A DNA stretch of 60,778 bases from Bacillota bacterium (GCA_030705925.1 JAUZPM010000004.1:1-60778), one strand, 5' to 3'. Shown: positions 18,170-27,892, counted from the first letter of the stretch. Numbers and translations are program-made. Notes: generated by a model not told the origin, from the letters alone.

Positions 18170-18988
18170 TCAGTATTTATCTATGTTAACAAGCGAGGGA
18201 CGAATAGTATAGGCTTTTCCCAAAAATATTTCAGCTATATGTTTAAAAGAATCTATATCTGAAGATACATAAAAATCGGGATTTCCTTTACAGTTGTCTG
18301 AAAGCGAACCTCTGTCTTTAAGAACATCGTGTGCAGTTTTTACTGCTTCTTCTGCCGGATTAACAAGGGTCACAGAATCTCCGCAAACGCTTTGAATGAT
18401 TTCTGAAAGGAAAGGATAATGCGTACACCCAAGAACAAGGGTGTCGATATTTTCTTTCAAAAGTGGTTCAAGGTATTCCTGGGCGACAAGCTTGGCAACC
18501 CTGTCGCCTTTATGGAAGCGGCCATTCTCAACAAGTGGCACAAAAAGTGGAGCAGGCATGGGAAATACCTGCACTGAAGAATCTTTCCGTGTTATGGCAT
18601 CATTATATGCGCCTGACTTAATAGCAGCAGCAGTGGCTAAAACACCGATACGACCGTTTCTAGTTTTGCTGACAGCGGCTGCCGAGCCAGGTTCTACAAC
18701 CCCAATAATAGGAACAGGATACTTGTTTTTTATATGGGGCAGTACTACAGAAGAAACTGTACCGCAAGCAGCTATAATAATTTTTACATCAAAGCTTAAA
18801 AGAAAATTAAAATCCGAAGATGCGAATTTTTCGATTGTGTCAAAAGAACGCCCTCCATAAGGCATATGTTCAGTATCGCCGAAATATATGATATGTTCAT
18901 TGGGTAAATATTTTTCAGCAGCATGAACGGCAGTAAGCCCTCCCACGCCGCTGTCAAATATTCCGATACAATCTGACAAAAGGTTCAT
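18170..18988 (-). CDS. murI: Glutamate racemase
   Basis: MurI makes D-glutamate for peptidoglycan by a two-cysteine, cofactor-free racemisation. Both catalytic regions are visible: GIFDSGVGGLTA near the N-terminus with the first cysteine in IIAACGTVSS, and the second in LVLGCTHYPFL. About 272 residues is standard. Two starts are possible: TTG 18997 (MERMNLL) without a clear ribosome site, and ATG 18988, which GGAAAGG precedes closely. The ATG is used here. It lies between a cell-wall-type secreted protein and the DUF1934-argS pair. Confidence 0.95.
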   Translation of the reverse strand: MNLLSDCIGIFDSGVGGLTAVHAAEKYLPNEHIIYFGDTEHMPYGGRSFDTIEKFASSDFNFLLSFDVKIIIAACGTVSSVVLPHIKNKYPVPIIGVVEPGSAAAVSKTRNGRIGVLATAAAIKSGAYNDAITRKDSSVQVFPMPAPLFVPLVENGRFHKGDRVAKLVAQEYLEPLLKENIDTLVLGCTHYPFLSEIIQSVCGDSVTLVNPAEEAVKTAHDVLKDRGSLSDNCKGNPDFYVSSDIDSFKHIAEIFLGKAYTIRPSLVNIDKY

Positions 18989-19013
18989 CCTTTCCAATAT
19001 ACTGTCTAATATT

Positions 19014-20114
19014 CTATTCCATTAATAAAGGGAAATTAACTGGCTTAGTTGTTTCATAAAGCGGGCGCAGGTGATAACCAGCGTTCTGCATATAAGTAAT
19101 AAGTCCCGGAAGTATTATCGTAGCTGTATTTGTATTATTTACTAAAATAACCGAATTCCATTTAATTCTTTCAAGGTTGCGCTGTGTCATCAAAAGCTGG
19201 GTGGAAGGTTCTACATCACCGAATCGGGCTTCTGTAAATTCAATATTATACTTCCATGTTCTATAGCCGCTTTTAACGAGATCGGCATTAACACTGTCGG
19301 TATTATACTGAGATCCATGCCGCAGCATAACAAGACGTGATCGGGTGTATGTGAGTTTTTGCAGGATATCATTTAAGCGGTTGAATTCATCAGCGATTTG
19401 AGCTGACGTTAACCCCTGTTTTGCTTCAAAATCCGGCGAGAGCATAAGACCGATATCCTGCCCCTCTATTACAAGCTGACGCATAAGGGAAGCGTTGCTT
19501 TGAATCTGGTCGCCTGTAAAAAAGAATACCGCTTTACAGTTTGAATTGCGCAGAATCTTAAGCTGTGTTTGGGTATACTGAGACGTGCCGATTATACAGA
19601 GGTAAAAATTAGGATTATCAGTTTTGTTATTAAAATCAGATGGCATATTATGCATAAGCCGTTCTATATCACTGTCTGAAATCTGTGATGTTCTTGTCTT
19701 TATCCGATATATTCCTGGTGACGGCTCACTGAATATCCCCCCAAGCTCACTTACAACGAACAACGCGGGTATATATGTTATACCATTCTGAATCGGAACT
19801 TTTTTTTCATAGAATCTATTATCATAGGTAACTGCAATGTTATTTTCACGATAAAAACTTATAGACACCGTACCTTTATATACAGTTAGAGTATCTGTAA
19901 CTTCGTCGTATTTATAGTTGCCCCCGACAACTGCTAGGACAGTCTGAACAGGGAAGAAAACCTCATCATCAATAATTATTGGCTGTTCATTTGAAGGGAG
20001 GTATACAATGTCATCATTTTTAATAAAAGGCATGGTTGTATCAGCTGAAGGCGTAATAGTCAACAGCGAGCAAAATAAACATACCGTTAGAAAGTATGAA
20101 ACAGCTTTTTTCAA
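19014..20114 (-). CDS. Secreted copper-amine-oxidase-N plus degenerate NodB (polysaccharide deacetylase-like) protein
   Basis: The 366-residue exported protein begins with TTG behind GGGGTG. It has a signal peptide (about 1-24), a copper amine oxidase N-terminal-like domain (about 40-150, with PIIIDDEVFFPVQTVLAVVGG and IPALFVVSELGG) and a NodB-like barrel (about 165-366). KAVFFFTGDQIQSNASLMRQL corresponds to the 'ATFFV.G......P.L...' strand of deacetylases. The metal ligands are missing: no TFDDG-type aspartate pair is present, and the H(S/T)xxxH position reads GLMLSPDF. It is therefore unlikely to deacetylate, and may bind glycan or act as scaffold. It precedes murI in the same run. Confidence 0.75.
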   Translation of the reverse strand: MKKAVSYFLTVCLFCSLLTITPSADTTMPFIKNDDIVYLPSNEQPIIIDDEVFFPVQTVLAVVGGNYKYDEVTDTLTVYKGTVSISFYRENNIAVTYDNRFYEKKVPIQNGITYIPALFVVSELGGIFSEPSPGIYRIKTRTSQISDSDIERLMHNMPSDFNNKTDNPNFYLCIIGTSQYTQTQLKILRNSNCKAVFFFTGDQIQSNASLMRQLVIEGQDIGLMLSPDFEAKQGLTSAQIADEFNRLNDILQKLTYTRSRLVMLRHGSQYNTDSVNADLVKSGYRTWKYNIEFTEARFGDVEPSTQLLMTQRNLERIKWNSVILVNNTNTATIILPGLITYMQNAGYHLRPLYETTKPVNFPLLME

Positions 20115-20135
20115 CCAATCACCCCGAGGAATAGT

Positions 20136-20540
20136 TTAAAAATCCTTTAGCGGAATACCGTTTGAATCAACGTTTATTTCCTTTGCAAGAATCAAGATTC
20201 CCTCAATAAATCCCCAGATCGATCCTATTCCGCATGTAATAATTGTTATTATAATCTGCCAGACAGCACGGTTTGTAAACCCTAAATAAAAATTATGGAC
20301 ACCAAAACCACCCAAAAAGATACCGAAAAGACCAGCAGCGAGCCGTGATTTTGGCTCAGTATCAAAAGGAGATGTCTGAGAATGCGTGAAAACCTGACCA
20401 CAGCTTGTGCAGACTGCATCAGTTGGGCGAACTTCTTTACCGCAGTTATTACAATAATTATTGCCAAAACCGCGTGAAGCCCTACACCTGGGGCATACAT
20501 TCATATCGCCAATATCCAACCCACAGACTCTGCAAAACAT
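20136..20540 (-). CDS. Zinc-ribbon TM2-domain membrane protein
   Basis: The 134-residue protein has two N-terminal zinc-ribbon pairs (CRVCG...CPRC and CNNCG...CTSCG, residues 3-50), a polar linker, then a TM2 domain. The latter is a pair of membrane helices in AAGLFGIFLGGFGVHNFYLG and IITIITCGIGSIWGFIEGI, with the hallmark G-G-HxFYLG. The function of TM2 proteins in bacteria is not established. The start follows GGAGG. It is divergent from the deo operon and may share its 130-base promoter region. Confidence 0.88.
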   Translation of the reverse strand: MFCRVCGLDIGDMNVCPRCRASRGFGNNYCNNCGKEVRPTDAVCTSCGQVFTHSQTSPFDTEPKSRLAAGLFGIFLGGFGVHNFYLGFTNRAVWQIIITIITCGIGSIWGFIEGILILAKEINVDSNGIPLKDF

Positions 20541-20670
20541 AAAATACCTCCATTTTACACAAATAATTATATAGATAATATATAATCAAGTATATACGAA
20601 AATACCATGAAAAACAACGTTTATTTTCCTTATATAGTTGTTTATAATAAGGATATAAATAGCAAAATGT

Positions 20671-21855
20671 TTGGAAGTGAGCGGTATAAAAAGAGTTGTA
20701 TTAATTGTTCTTGACAGCGTAGGTATCGGGGCACTGCCGGATGCTTGTAAGTACAAAGATGAAGGAAGCAATACGATTGGTCATATTGCAAAAACATTAG
20801 GCTTAAATGTGCCAAATATGAGGATGCTGGGTCTTGCTAATATAGAAGCGGAAATAGGTCTTGAAAAAGTGCCTGAGCCTATTGGAGCATATGGTAAACT
20901 TGCAGAGGTATCTTCCGGAAAGGATACTACTACAGGACATTGGGAAATTGCGGGGATTAAGCTCGAAAAAGCATTTCCGACCTATCCAAACGGATTTCCT
21001 CCTGATATAGTAAATGCTTTGCAGAATGCATTTGAAACAAATATTTTGTGCAACAGTGTTGCATCCGGCACTGAAATTATTGCCCGGCTTGGCGATGAAC
21101 ATGTCAAAACAGGCTATCCAATTGTTTATACTTCTGCCGACAGTGTTTTGCAGATAGCAGCACATGAGGACATATATCCTCCTGAAAAGCTTTATGACCT
21201 GTGCCGAAAAGCTAGAAGTATAATGACTGGAGAACATGCAGTTGGCAGAATAATTGCACGACCTTTTACTGGAACGAGCGGTTCTTATACCAGAACTAAA
21301 AATAGGAGAGATTTTTCACTTAATCCAATTGCACCTACAGTGCTTGATGCTGCAGTTGAAAAGGGATACTCCGTCTGCGCTGTCGGTAAAATCGAAGATA
21401 TATTTGCCGGCAAGGGTATTACTAAATCAAACCATATATCTGGGAATAGCGCATGTATTGACGCAACTTTAGAATATATGAAGACGTCACGTGACGGAAT
21501 TATATTTACAAATCTTGTTGACTTTGATATGCTGTATGGGCATAGGAACGATGTTGTAGGGTATAAAAATGCCCTTGAATATTTTGATTCGCGAATTCCT
21601 GAATTAACAAAGTCTTTAGAAGATGACGACATCCTTCTTATAACGGCGGATCATGGCTGTGATCCAACAACCCCGAGCACTGATCACAGCAGAGAATATA
21701 TTCCTCTTCTAATCTTCGGCAAAAATGTTAAAAGCGGAGTTAATATAGGGACTAGAAAAACATTTTCAGATATAGCGGAAACGATTTCAGAGTATCTGGA
21801 CTTAAACAAGAGTTTCGGAGCGAAGAGCTTTTTAAATGAAATAAGGAGAAAGTAA
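20671..21855 (+). CDS. deoB: Phosphopentomutase
   Basis: DeoB interconverts (deoxy)ribose 1-phosphate and 5-phosphate, feeding nucleoside breakdown. This is an alkaline-phosphatase-superfamily enzyme with [15 protein letters not shown] (metal-binding Asp), the [13 protein letters not shown] loop with the phosphate-accepting Thr, and the late [19 protein letters not shown] metal site. The length of 394 is normal. The start is odd: no ATG lies in frame. TTG 20671, GTG 20677 or even AUA 20686 behind GGAAGTGAG are candidates. An out-of-frame ATG at 20667 reads MFGSERYK and would join RVVLIV if one A were lost from the A5 run at 20688-20692. It opens the deoBCD operon. Confidence 0.92.
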   Translation: MEVSGIKRVVLIVLDSVGIGALPDACKYKDEGSNTIGHIAKTLGLNVPNMRMLGLANIEAEIGLEKVPEPIGAYGKLAEVSSGKDTTTGHWEIAGIKLEKAFPTYPNGFPPDIVNALQNAFETNILCNSVASGTEIIARLGDEHVKTGYPIVYTSADSVLQIAAHEDIYPPEKLYDLCRKARSIMTGEHAVGRIIARPFTGTSGSYTRTKNRRDFSLNPIAPTVLDAAVEKGYSVCAVGKIEDIFAGKGITKSNHISGNSACIDATLEYMKTSRDGIIFTNLVDFDMLYGHRNDVVGYKNALEYFDSRIPELTKSLEDDDILLITADHGCDPTTPSTDHSREYIPLLIFGKNVKSGVNIGTRKTFSDIAETISEYLDLNKSFGAKSFLNEIRRK

Positions 21856-21857
21856 CT

Positions 21858-22526
21858 GTGACTAAATTCGAGTTGGCGAAATTTATAGATCATACGAATC
21901 TGCATGCCGAGGCGCTTCCTTCGGATATAGAAAGGCTATGCAGCGAAGCGGGAAAATATAACTTTGCTTCTGTTTGCATCAATCCAGTGTATGTAGCTCT
22001 TGCAGCAGAACTTCTTAAAAATAGCGATGTAAAAGTCTGCACAGTAATTGGATTCCCTCTTGGAGCGGGCACAGCGGCGTCAAAAGCGTTTGAAGCCGCA
22101 GATGCGGTTGATAACGGAGCTCAAGAACTCGACATGGTTATTAATATAGGGGCACTTAAATCAGGAAATTTAGGACAAGTTGAAGAAGAAATTAGGGCAG
22201 TTGTTCTTGCTGCGGACGGGAGAACTGTAAAAGTAATAATAGAAACGTGCCTTTTAACAGATGAGGAAAAAGTATCAGCCTGTTTAGCTGCCAAGAAAGC
22301 TGGGGCGGATTTTGTAAAGACATCAACAGGATTTTCGACAGGAGGTGCTACTCCTGAGGATATTTTACTAATGCGCAAAACGGTTGGGTCAGACTTTGGA
22401 GTAAAAGCTTCAGGAGGTATTCGCTCAGCTCAGGATGCAATTTTAATGATTAAGTCGGGAGCAAATAGAATAGGAACCAGCGCAGGTGTAAAAATCGTTG
22501 AAAGTTTTGAAGGTGAAATAATATGA
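21858..22526 (+). CDS. deoC: Deoxyribose-phosphate aldolase
   Basis: DeoC splits 2-deoxyribose 5-phosphate into glyceraldehyde 3-phosphate and acetaldehyde by a Schiff-base mechanism. The 222-residue TIM barrel shows [11 protein letters not shown] at the start, [11 protein letters not shown], and the Schiff-base lysine in [15 protein letters not shown], plus VKASGGIRS as phosphate-binding loop. It starts with GTG, two bases after the deoB stop and behind AAGGAGA, and its last codons overlap the deoD start (ATGA). Confidence 0.96.
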   Translation: MTKFELAKFIDHTNLHAEALPSDIERLCSEAGKYNFASVCINPVYVALAAELLKNSDVKVCTVIGFPLGAGTAASKAFEAADAVDNGAQELDMVINIGALKSGNLGQVEEEIRAVVLAADGRTVKVIIETCLLTDEEKVSACLAAKKAGADFVKTSTGFSTGGATPEDILLMRKTVGSDFGVKASGGIRSAQDAILMIKSGANRIGTSAGVKIVESFEGEII

Positions 22527-23221
22527 GTACTCATATTGAAGCTAAAAAAGGAGAAATTGTGGAATCAGTATTGATGCCTGGAGATCCTATGAGGGCTAAA
22601 TATATCGCTGAAAATTTTTTATCTGATATAATTTGTTACAATAATGTTAGGGGAATGTTGGGCTTCAGCGGTGTTTATCATGGAAAACGCGTATCGGTTC
22701 AGGGAAGCGGTATGGGAATGCCGTCTATCTCGATCTATGTAAATGAGCTGTTATCCGAGTATAAAGTGAACACTATAATCCGAGTTGGCACCTGCGGAGC
22801 TTTCTCAGAAAAGCTAAATCCTCGGGACATCGTTCTTGCAATGTCATGCTGTACAGACAGTTCACTATGTAAACGAATTTTTAAGGGATTAGATTACGCA
22901 CCGACAGCAAGTTTTAGTTTGCTAAAAAAAGCCGCGGAAATTGCTGAAAATTCTGAAAAGTGCTTTTCGGTGGGGACAATATTATCAACTGATACTTTTT
23001 ATCAGCCCGATCCTGATATGTGGAAGATTTGGAGAGATTACGGAGTGTTGGCAGTGGAGATGGAGACAGCGGCTCTATACACATATGCCGCAAAGTATAA
23101 AGCAAACGCACTCTCCATCCTTACTGTCAGTGATAGTTTGGTGACCGGTAACGAAACAACATCAAATGAGCGTGAAAAAACTTTTTCGGATATGGTGGAA
23201 ATTGCTTTGAAAATATTATAA
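22523..23221 (+). CDS. deoD: Purine-nucleoside phosphorylase, DeoD type
   Basis: This enzyme splits purine (deoxy)nucleosides with phosphate to base plus (deoxy)ribose 1-phosphate, the substrate of deoB. The 232 residues fit the hexameric DeoD class: [18 protein letters not shown] (phosphate loop), [36 protein letters not shown] (ribose-binding Glu) and [18 protein letters not shown] with the catalytic Asp. It ends the deoB-deoC-deoD operon. No clear terminator follows before the convergent gene. Confidence 0.96.
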   Translation: MSTHIEAKKGEIVESVLMPGDPMRAKYIAENFLSDIICYNNVRGMLGFSGVYHGKRVSVQGSGMGMPSISIYVNELLSEYKVNTIIRVGTCGAFSEKLNPRDIVLAMSCCTDSSLCKRIFKGLDYAPTASFSLLKKAAEIAENSEKCFSVGTILSTDTFYQPDPDMWKIWRDYGVLAVEMETAALYTYAAKYKANALSILTVSDSLVTGNETTSNEREKTFSDMVEIALKIL

Positions 23222-23273
23222 TATTTTATAAATTATTTGTATTTTGCAATCACTAAATAGTTATATAGAAATA

Positions 23274-23726
23274 TTAATCTTTGGGATCTATTTCGTACTT
23301 TCTGATTAAGCTTTGGAGTTCATGCATATGATTGCGTGATTGGCTCATGTGATTTTCAACGAGATTATAGCTGTCCTTTTCAATGCCATCATATAATACT
23401 TTTTGAGCAGACTCGATATTTATTGTTTCTCCTAAATGTGCGCTTTTTAAGATTCCTATTGGCGTGTGTCCGGCCATTTTGCGCGCTGTATATGAAATAT
23501 CCTGCATTATGCCTGCCATTCCGCTGCCCTTAAGAGGCTGACCGCCAAGATCTTTAATTTTTTGGGCGATCTGATCAGAACTATTGGTATAATCTTTTTT
23601 AAATTGCTCAAACTTTTCTTTTAATTCGGGTTTTGATGTATCCTTAACAAATCTATCATAATTTTCAACGCCTAATTCAACACTGCGAAGAAGCTGTTGT
23701 AGTTTTTTTATTGCTTTCTCATCCAT
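23274..23726 (-). CDS. Ferritin-like helical protein of the DUF2383 type
   Basis: The 150-residue, all-helical protein has the length and heptad pattern of a four-helix bundle (KKLQQLLRSVELGVENYDRF, LKEKFEQFKKDYTNSSDQIAQKI, NHMSQSRNHMHELQSLI). It resembles DUF2383/PA2169-type ferritin-like proteins. A complete set of carboxylate and histidine iron ligands is not obvious, so metal binding is uncertain. A good AAGGAGA site precedes the start. It is a single gene convergent with deoD. Confidence 0.65.
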   Translation of the reverse strand: MDEKAIKKLQQLLRSVELGVENYDRFVKDTSKPELKEKFEQFKKDYTNSSDQIAQKIKDLGGQPLKGSGMAGIMQDISYTARKMAGHTPIGILKSAHLGETINIESAQKVLYDGIEKDSYNLVENHMSQSRNHMHELQSLIRKYEIDPKD

Positions 23727-23861
23727 CTTTATCTCTCCTTTGCAGTTTTATTTTGCCCTGAAAGATATATAAAAAACTAGGTAACTTCTGAAAAGAATTA
23801 TTAAAAATTTTCAAAGCGAATAAATTAGGTGGATTTTTTTGTATAAGTTTAAAGGAATAAT

Positions 23862-24236
23862 ATGAGATTTAAAGTTGGAGACATTATAATTATCGCAATT
23901 GTTCTTTTTTCAGCACTTTTTACCGCAATTGCATTTAGACCCCACCAAGGGGATTCATATGCTGAGATATTGATAAATGGTAAAAAAGTTGAGGATATTC
24001 AGCTTACGGGAGCAAGCGATTCTGAAAAGAAAGTTGAATATGGCGACCTATCTTTCGATATAAGTATAAAAGATCAAAAAATTGCTATCGTTCACATAAA
24101 ATGTCCTAACCAGATTTGCGTGAAAACAGGGTATATTGGACAAGTTGGACAGGTTATAGCCTGTGTTCCCAATCATATTATAATAAAAATAGTAAACAAA
24201 AGCGGAGACGGGGAGGTTGATGCTGTTGTCAAATAG
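23862..24236 (+). CDS. eetA: NusG-domain-II membrane-anchored protein, EetA-like
   Basis: The 124 residues begin with an N-terminal membrane anchor (about 7-27). An extracellular NusG_II domain follows, with its hallmark KCPNQICVKTG (Cys near 81 and 86) and VIACVPNHIIIKI. The same architecture is found in EetA of the Listeria extracellular electron transfer (EET) locus, where it is needed for electron export. It overlaps the following EetB-like gene by 17 bases and leads a same-strand run with ndh2, polyprenyl synthase, lipoprotein and apbE. Assignment rests on domain plus context; NusG_II proteins also precede Rnf-type genes in other clostridia. Confidence 0.75.
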   Translation: MRFKVGDIIIIAIVLFSALFTAIAFRPHQGDSYAEILINGKKVEDIQLTGASDSEKKVEYGDLSFDISIKDQKIAIVHIKCPNQICVKTGYIGQVGQVIACVPNHIIIKIVNKSGDGEVDAVVK

Positions 24237-24783
24237 TAAGAGCTTTAAATCTGCACTATCTCCCCAAAAAATTGCGATTATAGCAGTTTTGATTTCAATG
24301 GCTCTTGTTTTATCGGTGGTTGAACGAATGTTTCCCCCTATCGTGCCTGTTCCCGGCATAAAAATCGGGCTTCCGAATATTATGACTTTGTTTGCAATCT
24401 TTTATCTCGACACTTTATCGGCTTTTATTATAGTCGTTCTTCGCTGCATTATCGCAGCAGGATTTTTTGGAGGAGTTACTGTTTTTGCTTTTTCACTTGC
24501 TGGCGGATTATGTGCGCTTTTAATCATGAGACTTTTAAAAAGTTTGCAGAACAGATATGTTTCCTATATTGGAATCAGCATCGCTGGTGCAGCCAGCCAT
24601 AATCTTGGACAAGTTCTTGTAGCTTCATTTTTTTTACAGTCGTTTAATATATTCGCATATTTACCGTTACTCCTGCTAGGCTCAATCGTAACTGGAATTA
24701 TAACGGGATCATTGTATGCTATGGTCGACGGAAAGCTAATGCATATTCCTTATTTTAAGGGGATTAAAGAACATTATTTATAA
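24220..24783 (+). CDS. eetB: Gx-transporter / heptaprenyl-synthase-component-I-like membrane protein, EetB-like
   Basis: The integral membrane protein (187 residues from ATG 24220; TTG 24217 is also possible) has about five to six helices. The conserved VPVPGIKIGLPNIMTLFAIFYLD and GGVTVFAFSLAGGLCALLIM segments belong to the Gx transporter family, which resembles ECF S-components. Databases often label it 'heptaprenyl diphosphate synthase component I', though it is not the enzyme. In Listeria the pair EetA-EetB supports extracellular electron transfer. Translational coupling to eetA is likely, as the GGGAGG site sits inside eetA. Confidence 0.78.
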   Translation: MLLSNSKSFKSALSPQKIAIIAVLISMALVLSVVERMFPPIVPVPGIKIGLPNIMTLFAIFYLDTLSAFIIVVLRCIIAAGFFGGVTVFAFSLAGGLCALLIMRLLKSLQNRYVSYIGISIAGAASHNLGQVLVASFFLQSFNIFAYLPLLLLGSIVTGIITGSLYAMVDGKLMHIPYFKGIKEHYL

Positions 24784-24826
24784 TTATCCAGGGAGATGTA
24801 CAAACTATTTTGAGGGAGGAATAACT

Positions 24827-26836
24827 ATGTCTAAGAAGGTTTTGATAGTTGGAGCAGGTTATGCCGGTATTTCCGCTGCACTTACATTCAGCAAACGCAA
24901 GAAAAATACTGATGTTGATGTGACTGTTATCGATAGAAATAATTATCAGACATTGATGACCGAACTTCACGAAGTTGCTGGTAACCGAGTTGAACAGGAT
25001 GCAATTAAGGTTCCTCTTAATAGGGTATTTCAGTATACAGATATTAAACATTATAGTGATGATATCAAATCGTTTGACTTTGAAGCAAATGTTGTAAAAG
25101 GGGCCGAAAAAGAATATAAATACGATTATTTGATTTTAGCTCTTGGCAGCCAGACTAATTATTATGGTATCCCCGGGTTAAAAGAAAATTCATTTTCTCT
25201 TTGGTCTTATGATGACGCAGTTAGAATTCGGGAACATATAAAGATGTGCTGTGAACGTGCCCGTGGGGAAGAAGATGAAGCGAGGCGCCGCTCACTGCTG
25301 ACATTTGCGGTTGCAGGTGCCGGTTTCACAGGAATTGAAATGATCGGTGAGCTTATTCACTGGATAAGAACACTATCATCAACTTATAATCTGAACAAAA
25401 AAGAATTTCGCCTTATACTATGTGACGCGCTGCCAAATGTTTTGGCACAGGCTTGCAAGGATAATCAGGAGCGTGCGCTCAGGTATCTTAAGAAAAAAGG
25501 CGTTGAAGTAATGCTGGGATCACCTGTCAAAGAGGCTACCTCCGAAGGATTCAGATTTGGGGATCAATTCATTCCTACGAGAACTCTGATATGGTGCGCA
25601 GGGATCAGAGCCTCTGATGAAGTAGATGGGATGGGAGTTGAAGTTGTAAATCGGAGTGCTCGAACGAAAGTTGACGAGTACAACAGACTCCCAAAGTACA
25701 GAAATGTATACTCTGTAGGAGACATGGCAGGTACGCTTGATAAAGAGGGCAAAATGTATCCTGCTATGGTTGAACATGCCCACCACACCGGGCATCAGGC
25801 AGCTCTCAATATATTACGTGATATTCGCGGTGAAGGACTTAAGAAGACTGAAGTTAACATGCGCGGGTATATGTTAAGTATCGGCAATTATTTTTATCTT
25901 AATGAAATGATGGGCAAACGCTTTCCTGGTTGGATAGGCATGTTTGCAAAATATTTTGTTAACTCTAATCACATGCTGACGGTCGCCGGATTTTGGGGAG
26001 TGGCAAAGTATCTCTACCATGAATCTGTCGAAAGACGACAAAGAAGGATTTTCCTTGAAAGACACTGGTCTGAGAAAATGCAGGCATGGTGGCTGCTTCC
26101 TCTGAGGCTATTTACAGGTGGTTATTGGATATACGAAGCTGTTAAAAAGATCGGTGAAGGCTGGATGGATAAGCCTGTTATGGGCTTTATGAAAAGCACT
26201 CTGAATATTGGGGATTTACCAACGACTCAAGTATTCTATAGAATTAATCTCGGAATATTCAGATGGGGAGTTTATGCTGAAAAGCTTGCCCCGGCAGCTC
26301 CTGATACCGCAAGCAGCGCAACAACAGCAACTACAAGCGCGGTTGCAGCTGCTGTTTCAAATGCTCCTGCTGCAACATCATCGGCAACGACAGCGGTTAC
26401 GGCGGCCGCGTCTGCTGTGTCAGATAAACTTGGAGAAACGTTTTCTAAACTTGATTTTGCTCCGCTAAATTGGGTAACAACCCATTGGATACTAGGAAGC
26501 GATGCATCCACTCTATTTTTCCAACGAATGATTATAATAATCGAAATCCTGTTAGGGCTTGCCATCATAGCCGGTGCATTTACCTTTATTGCATCAGGCA
26601 TAAGCATTTTGCTGAATATCAATTTTATGGCTACCACCGGTTTATATTTAAGTGTTTGGTGGTTCCCAGTTGCATTATTCGCATTGATGGGGGGCGCGGG
26701 ACGAGCTTTTGGGCTTGATTACTATATAATGCCTTATCTCAATAATGTTTGGGAAAGATGGATCAAGGGCGGGAAATTCTCTCTCTCTATCCCGAGGGCT
26801 TTTGATCGACATTCTAATTTTGACGAACTGCTGTAA
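24827..26836 (+). CDS. ndh2: Type II NADH dehydrogenase with membrane C-terminal extension (Ndh2-like)
   Basis: The 669-residue flavoprotein begins with the FAD Rossmann motif VLIVGAGYAGISAA (about 4-17). The NADH-binding motif is FAVAGAGFTGIEMIGEL (about 161-177), and VYSVGDMAG is the second FAD site. Ordinary NDH-2 is about 400 residues. Here a C-terminal half is added: WWLLPLRLFTGGYWIYEAV (near 422), an Ala/Thr/Ser linker (about 486-535), and two or more strong membrane helices (about 565-630). Ndh2 of the Listeria EET locus has a comparable membrane tail. It would oxidise NADH and reduce a membrane quinone. The start follows GAGGGAGG. Confidence 0.85.
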   Translation: MSKKVLIVGAGYAGISAALTFSKRKKNTDVDVTVIDRNNYQTLMTELHEVAGNRVEQDAIKVPLNRVFQYTDIKHYSDDIKSFDFEANVVKGAEKEYKYDYLILALGSQTNYYGIPGLKENSFSLWSYDDAVRIREHIKMCCERARGEEDEARRRSLLTFAVAGAGFTGIEMIGELIHWIRTLSSTYNLNKKEFRLILCDALPNVLAQACKDNQERALRYLKKKGVEVMLGSPVKEATSEGFRFGDQFIPTRTLIWCAGIRASDEVDGMGVEVVNRSARTKVDEYNRLPKYRNVYSVGDMAGTLDKEGKMYPAMVEHAHHTGHQAALNILRDIRGEGLKKTEVNMRGYMLSIGNYFYLNEMMGKRFPGWIGMFAKYFVNSNHMLTVAGFWGVAKYLYHESVERRQRRIFLERHWSEKMQAWWLLPLRLFTGGYWIYEAVKKIGEGWMDKPVMGFMKSTLNIGDLPTTQVFYRINLGIFRWGVYAEKLAPAAPDTASSATTATTSAVAAAVSNAPAATSSATTAVTAAASAVSDKLGETFSKLDFAPLNWVTTHWILGSDASTLFFQRMIIIIEILLGLAIIAGAFTFIASGISILLNINFMATTGLYLSVWWFPVALFALMGGAGRAFGLDYYIMPYLNNVWERWIKGGKFSLSIPRAFDRHSNFDELL

Positions 26837-26862
26837 ATACGTAATGTAACGGAGTGATACCC

Positions 26863-27834
26863 TTGTGGCGACAGATTGACAGTGAATTTGCCGAACTGAT
26901 AAATGAGTTCGAATGCTTTTTAGAGAAGCAATTGCCGCAAAAAGGCGGTTTTTTAAGTGAGGTTTCTAAAAAAGTAATACAATCTGGAGGAAAACGCCTT
27001 CGGCCGGCATTTACTATCCTGTTTTCAATGATGGGTGAAAAAGACATCTTCACTGATAAAGAATACAAAGAACGTGTTTTTCATACTGCTGCTGCAATCG
27101 AGATTTTGCATACCGCGACTTTAATACATGATGATATTATCGACAGCGCTGATACACGGCGCGGGAAACCGACTGTTTCATGTAGTTACGGTACAAGTAT
27201 GGCTGTTTATACAGGGGATTTCTTACTGGTGCAGACAATGCTTTTGCTTTCTAAGTCTGGGCTTGATATAGAGTATTTGAATACGGCAGCTAAAGGGATG
27301 GAAGCAGTTTGCCTTGGAGAGGTCGATCAGTATTATCAAAAATATAAGATAACGACTGTATATAGTTATCTTAAGAGAATCATAAAGAAAACCGCTTTGC
27401 TGTTTTCAGTGTCAGCGACTCTTGGAGCCAGATTGTCAGGGCTTTCTGATGAAACGATAAAAAATGCCGCGCATTTTGGCCTGAATTTCGGAACTGCTTT
27501 TCAGCTTAGAGACGATATGCTGGATCTTTCATCAAATAAAAATGATACTGGAAAACCCGTTTTGAAAGATTTAAAGGACGGAGTCATTACACTCCCGCTT
27601 ATCCTGACTGCTAGGGACAATAAAAAGATCAGGTCGGAAATAGAGCAGTTTTTCGGTTCGAGAGATGATGCATTTGCTGACAGCATATTAAAGGATGTAA
27701 TAGAGGCTGGCGGTGCTTTGAAAATGCAGGGCATACTTGAAAAATATGTAATCCGAGCAAAAAAGAGACTTAACATGATGCCTGAAAGCAAAGCTAGGAA
27801 TATTCTTGCTGATATTGTAAATGTTATATACTAA
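26863..27834 (+). CDS. trans-Polyprenyl diphosphate synthase (HepT/DmkB-like)
   Basis: This class I prenyl elongase makes the isoprenoid chain of quinones. SGGKRLRPAF is the isopentenyl diphosphate site. The first Asp-rich motif is LIHDDIIDSADTRRGKPT (DDxxD). GDFLLVQT follows, and the second Asp-rich motif is FQLRDDMLDLSSN. The length (about 323) fits a medium- or long-chain synthase. GTG 26854 is in frame but lies inside GGAGTG; TTG 26863, eight bases after that site, is a better start. Position next to eetB and ndh2 suggests demethylmenaquinone side-chain synthesis as for Listeria DmkB. The chain length cannot be told from sequence alone. Confidence 0.88.
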   Translation: MWRQIDSEFAELINEFECFLEKQLPQKGGFLSEVSKKVIQSGGKRLRPAFTILFSMMGEKDIFTDKEYKERVFHTAAAIEILHTATLIHDDIIDSADTRRGKPTVSCSYGTSMAVYTGDFLLVQTMLLLSKSGLDIEYLNTAAKGMEAVCLGEVDQYYQKYKITTVYSYLKRIIKKTALLFSVSATLGARLSGLSDETIKNAAHFGLNFGTAFQLRDDMLDLSSNKNDTGKPVLKDLKDGVITLPLILTARDNKKIRSEIEQFFGSRDDAFADSILKDVIEAGGALKMQGILEKYVIRAKKRLNMMPESKARNILADIVNVIY

Positions 27835-27892
27835 TAGAGATATTTTATTAATATGACCCTGTTATGGGGATGAGCTTGAGAGGAGTTTTAAA

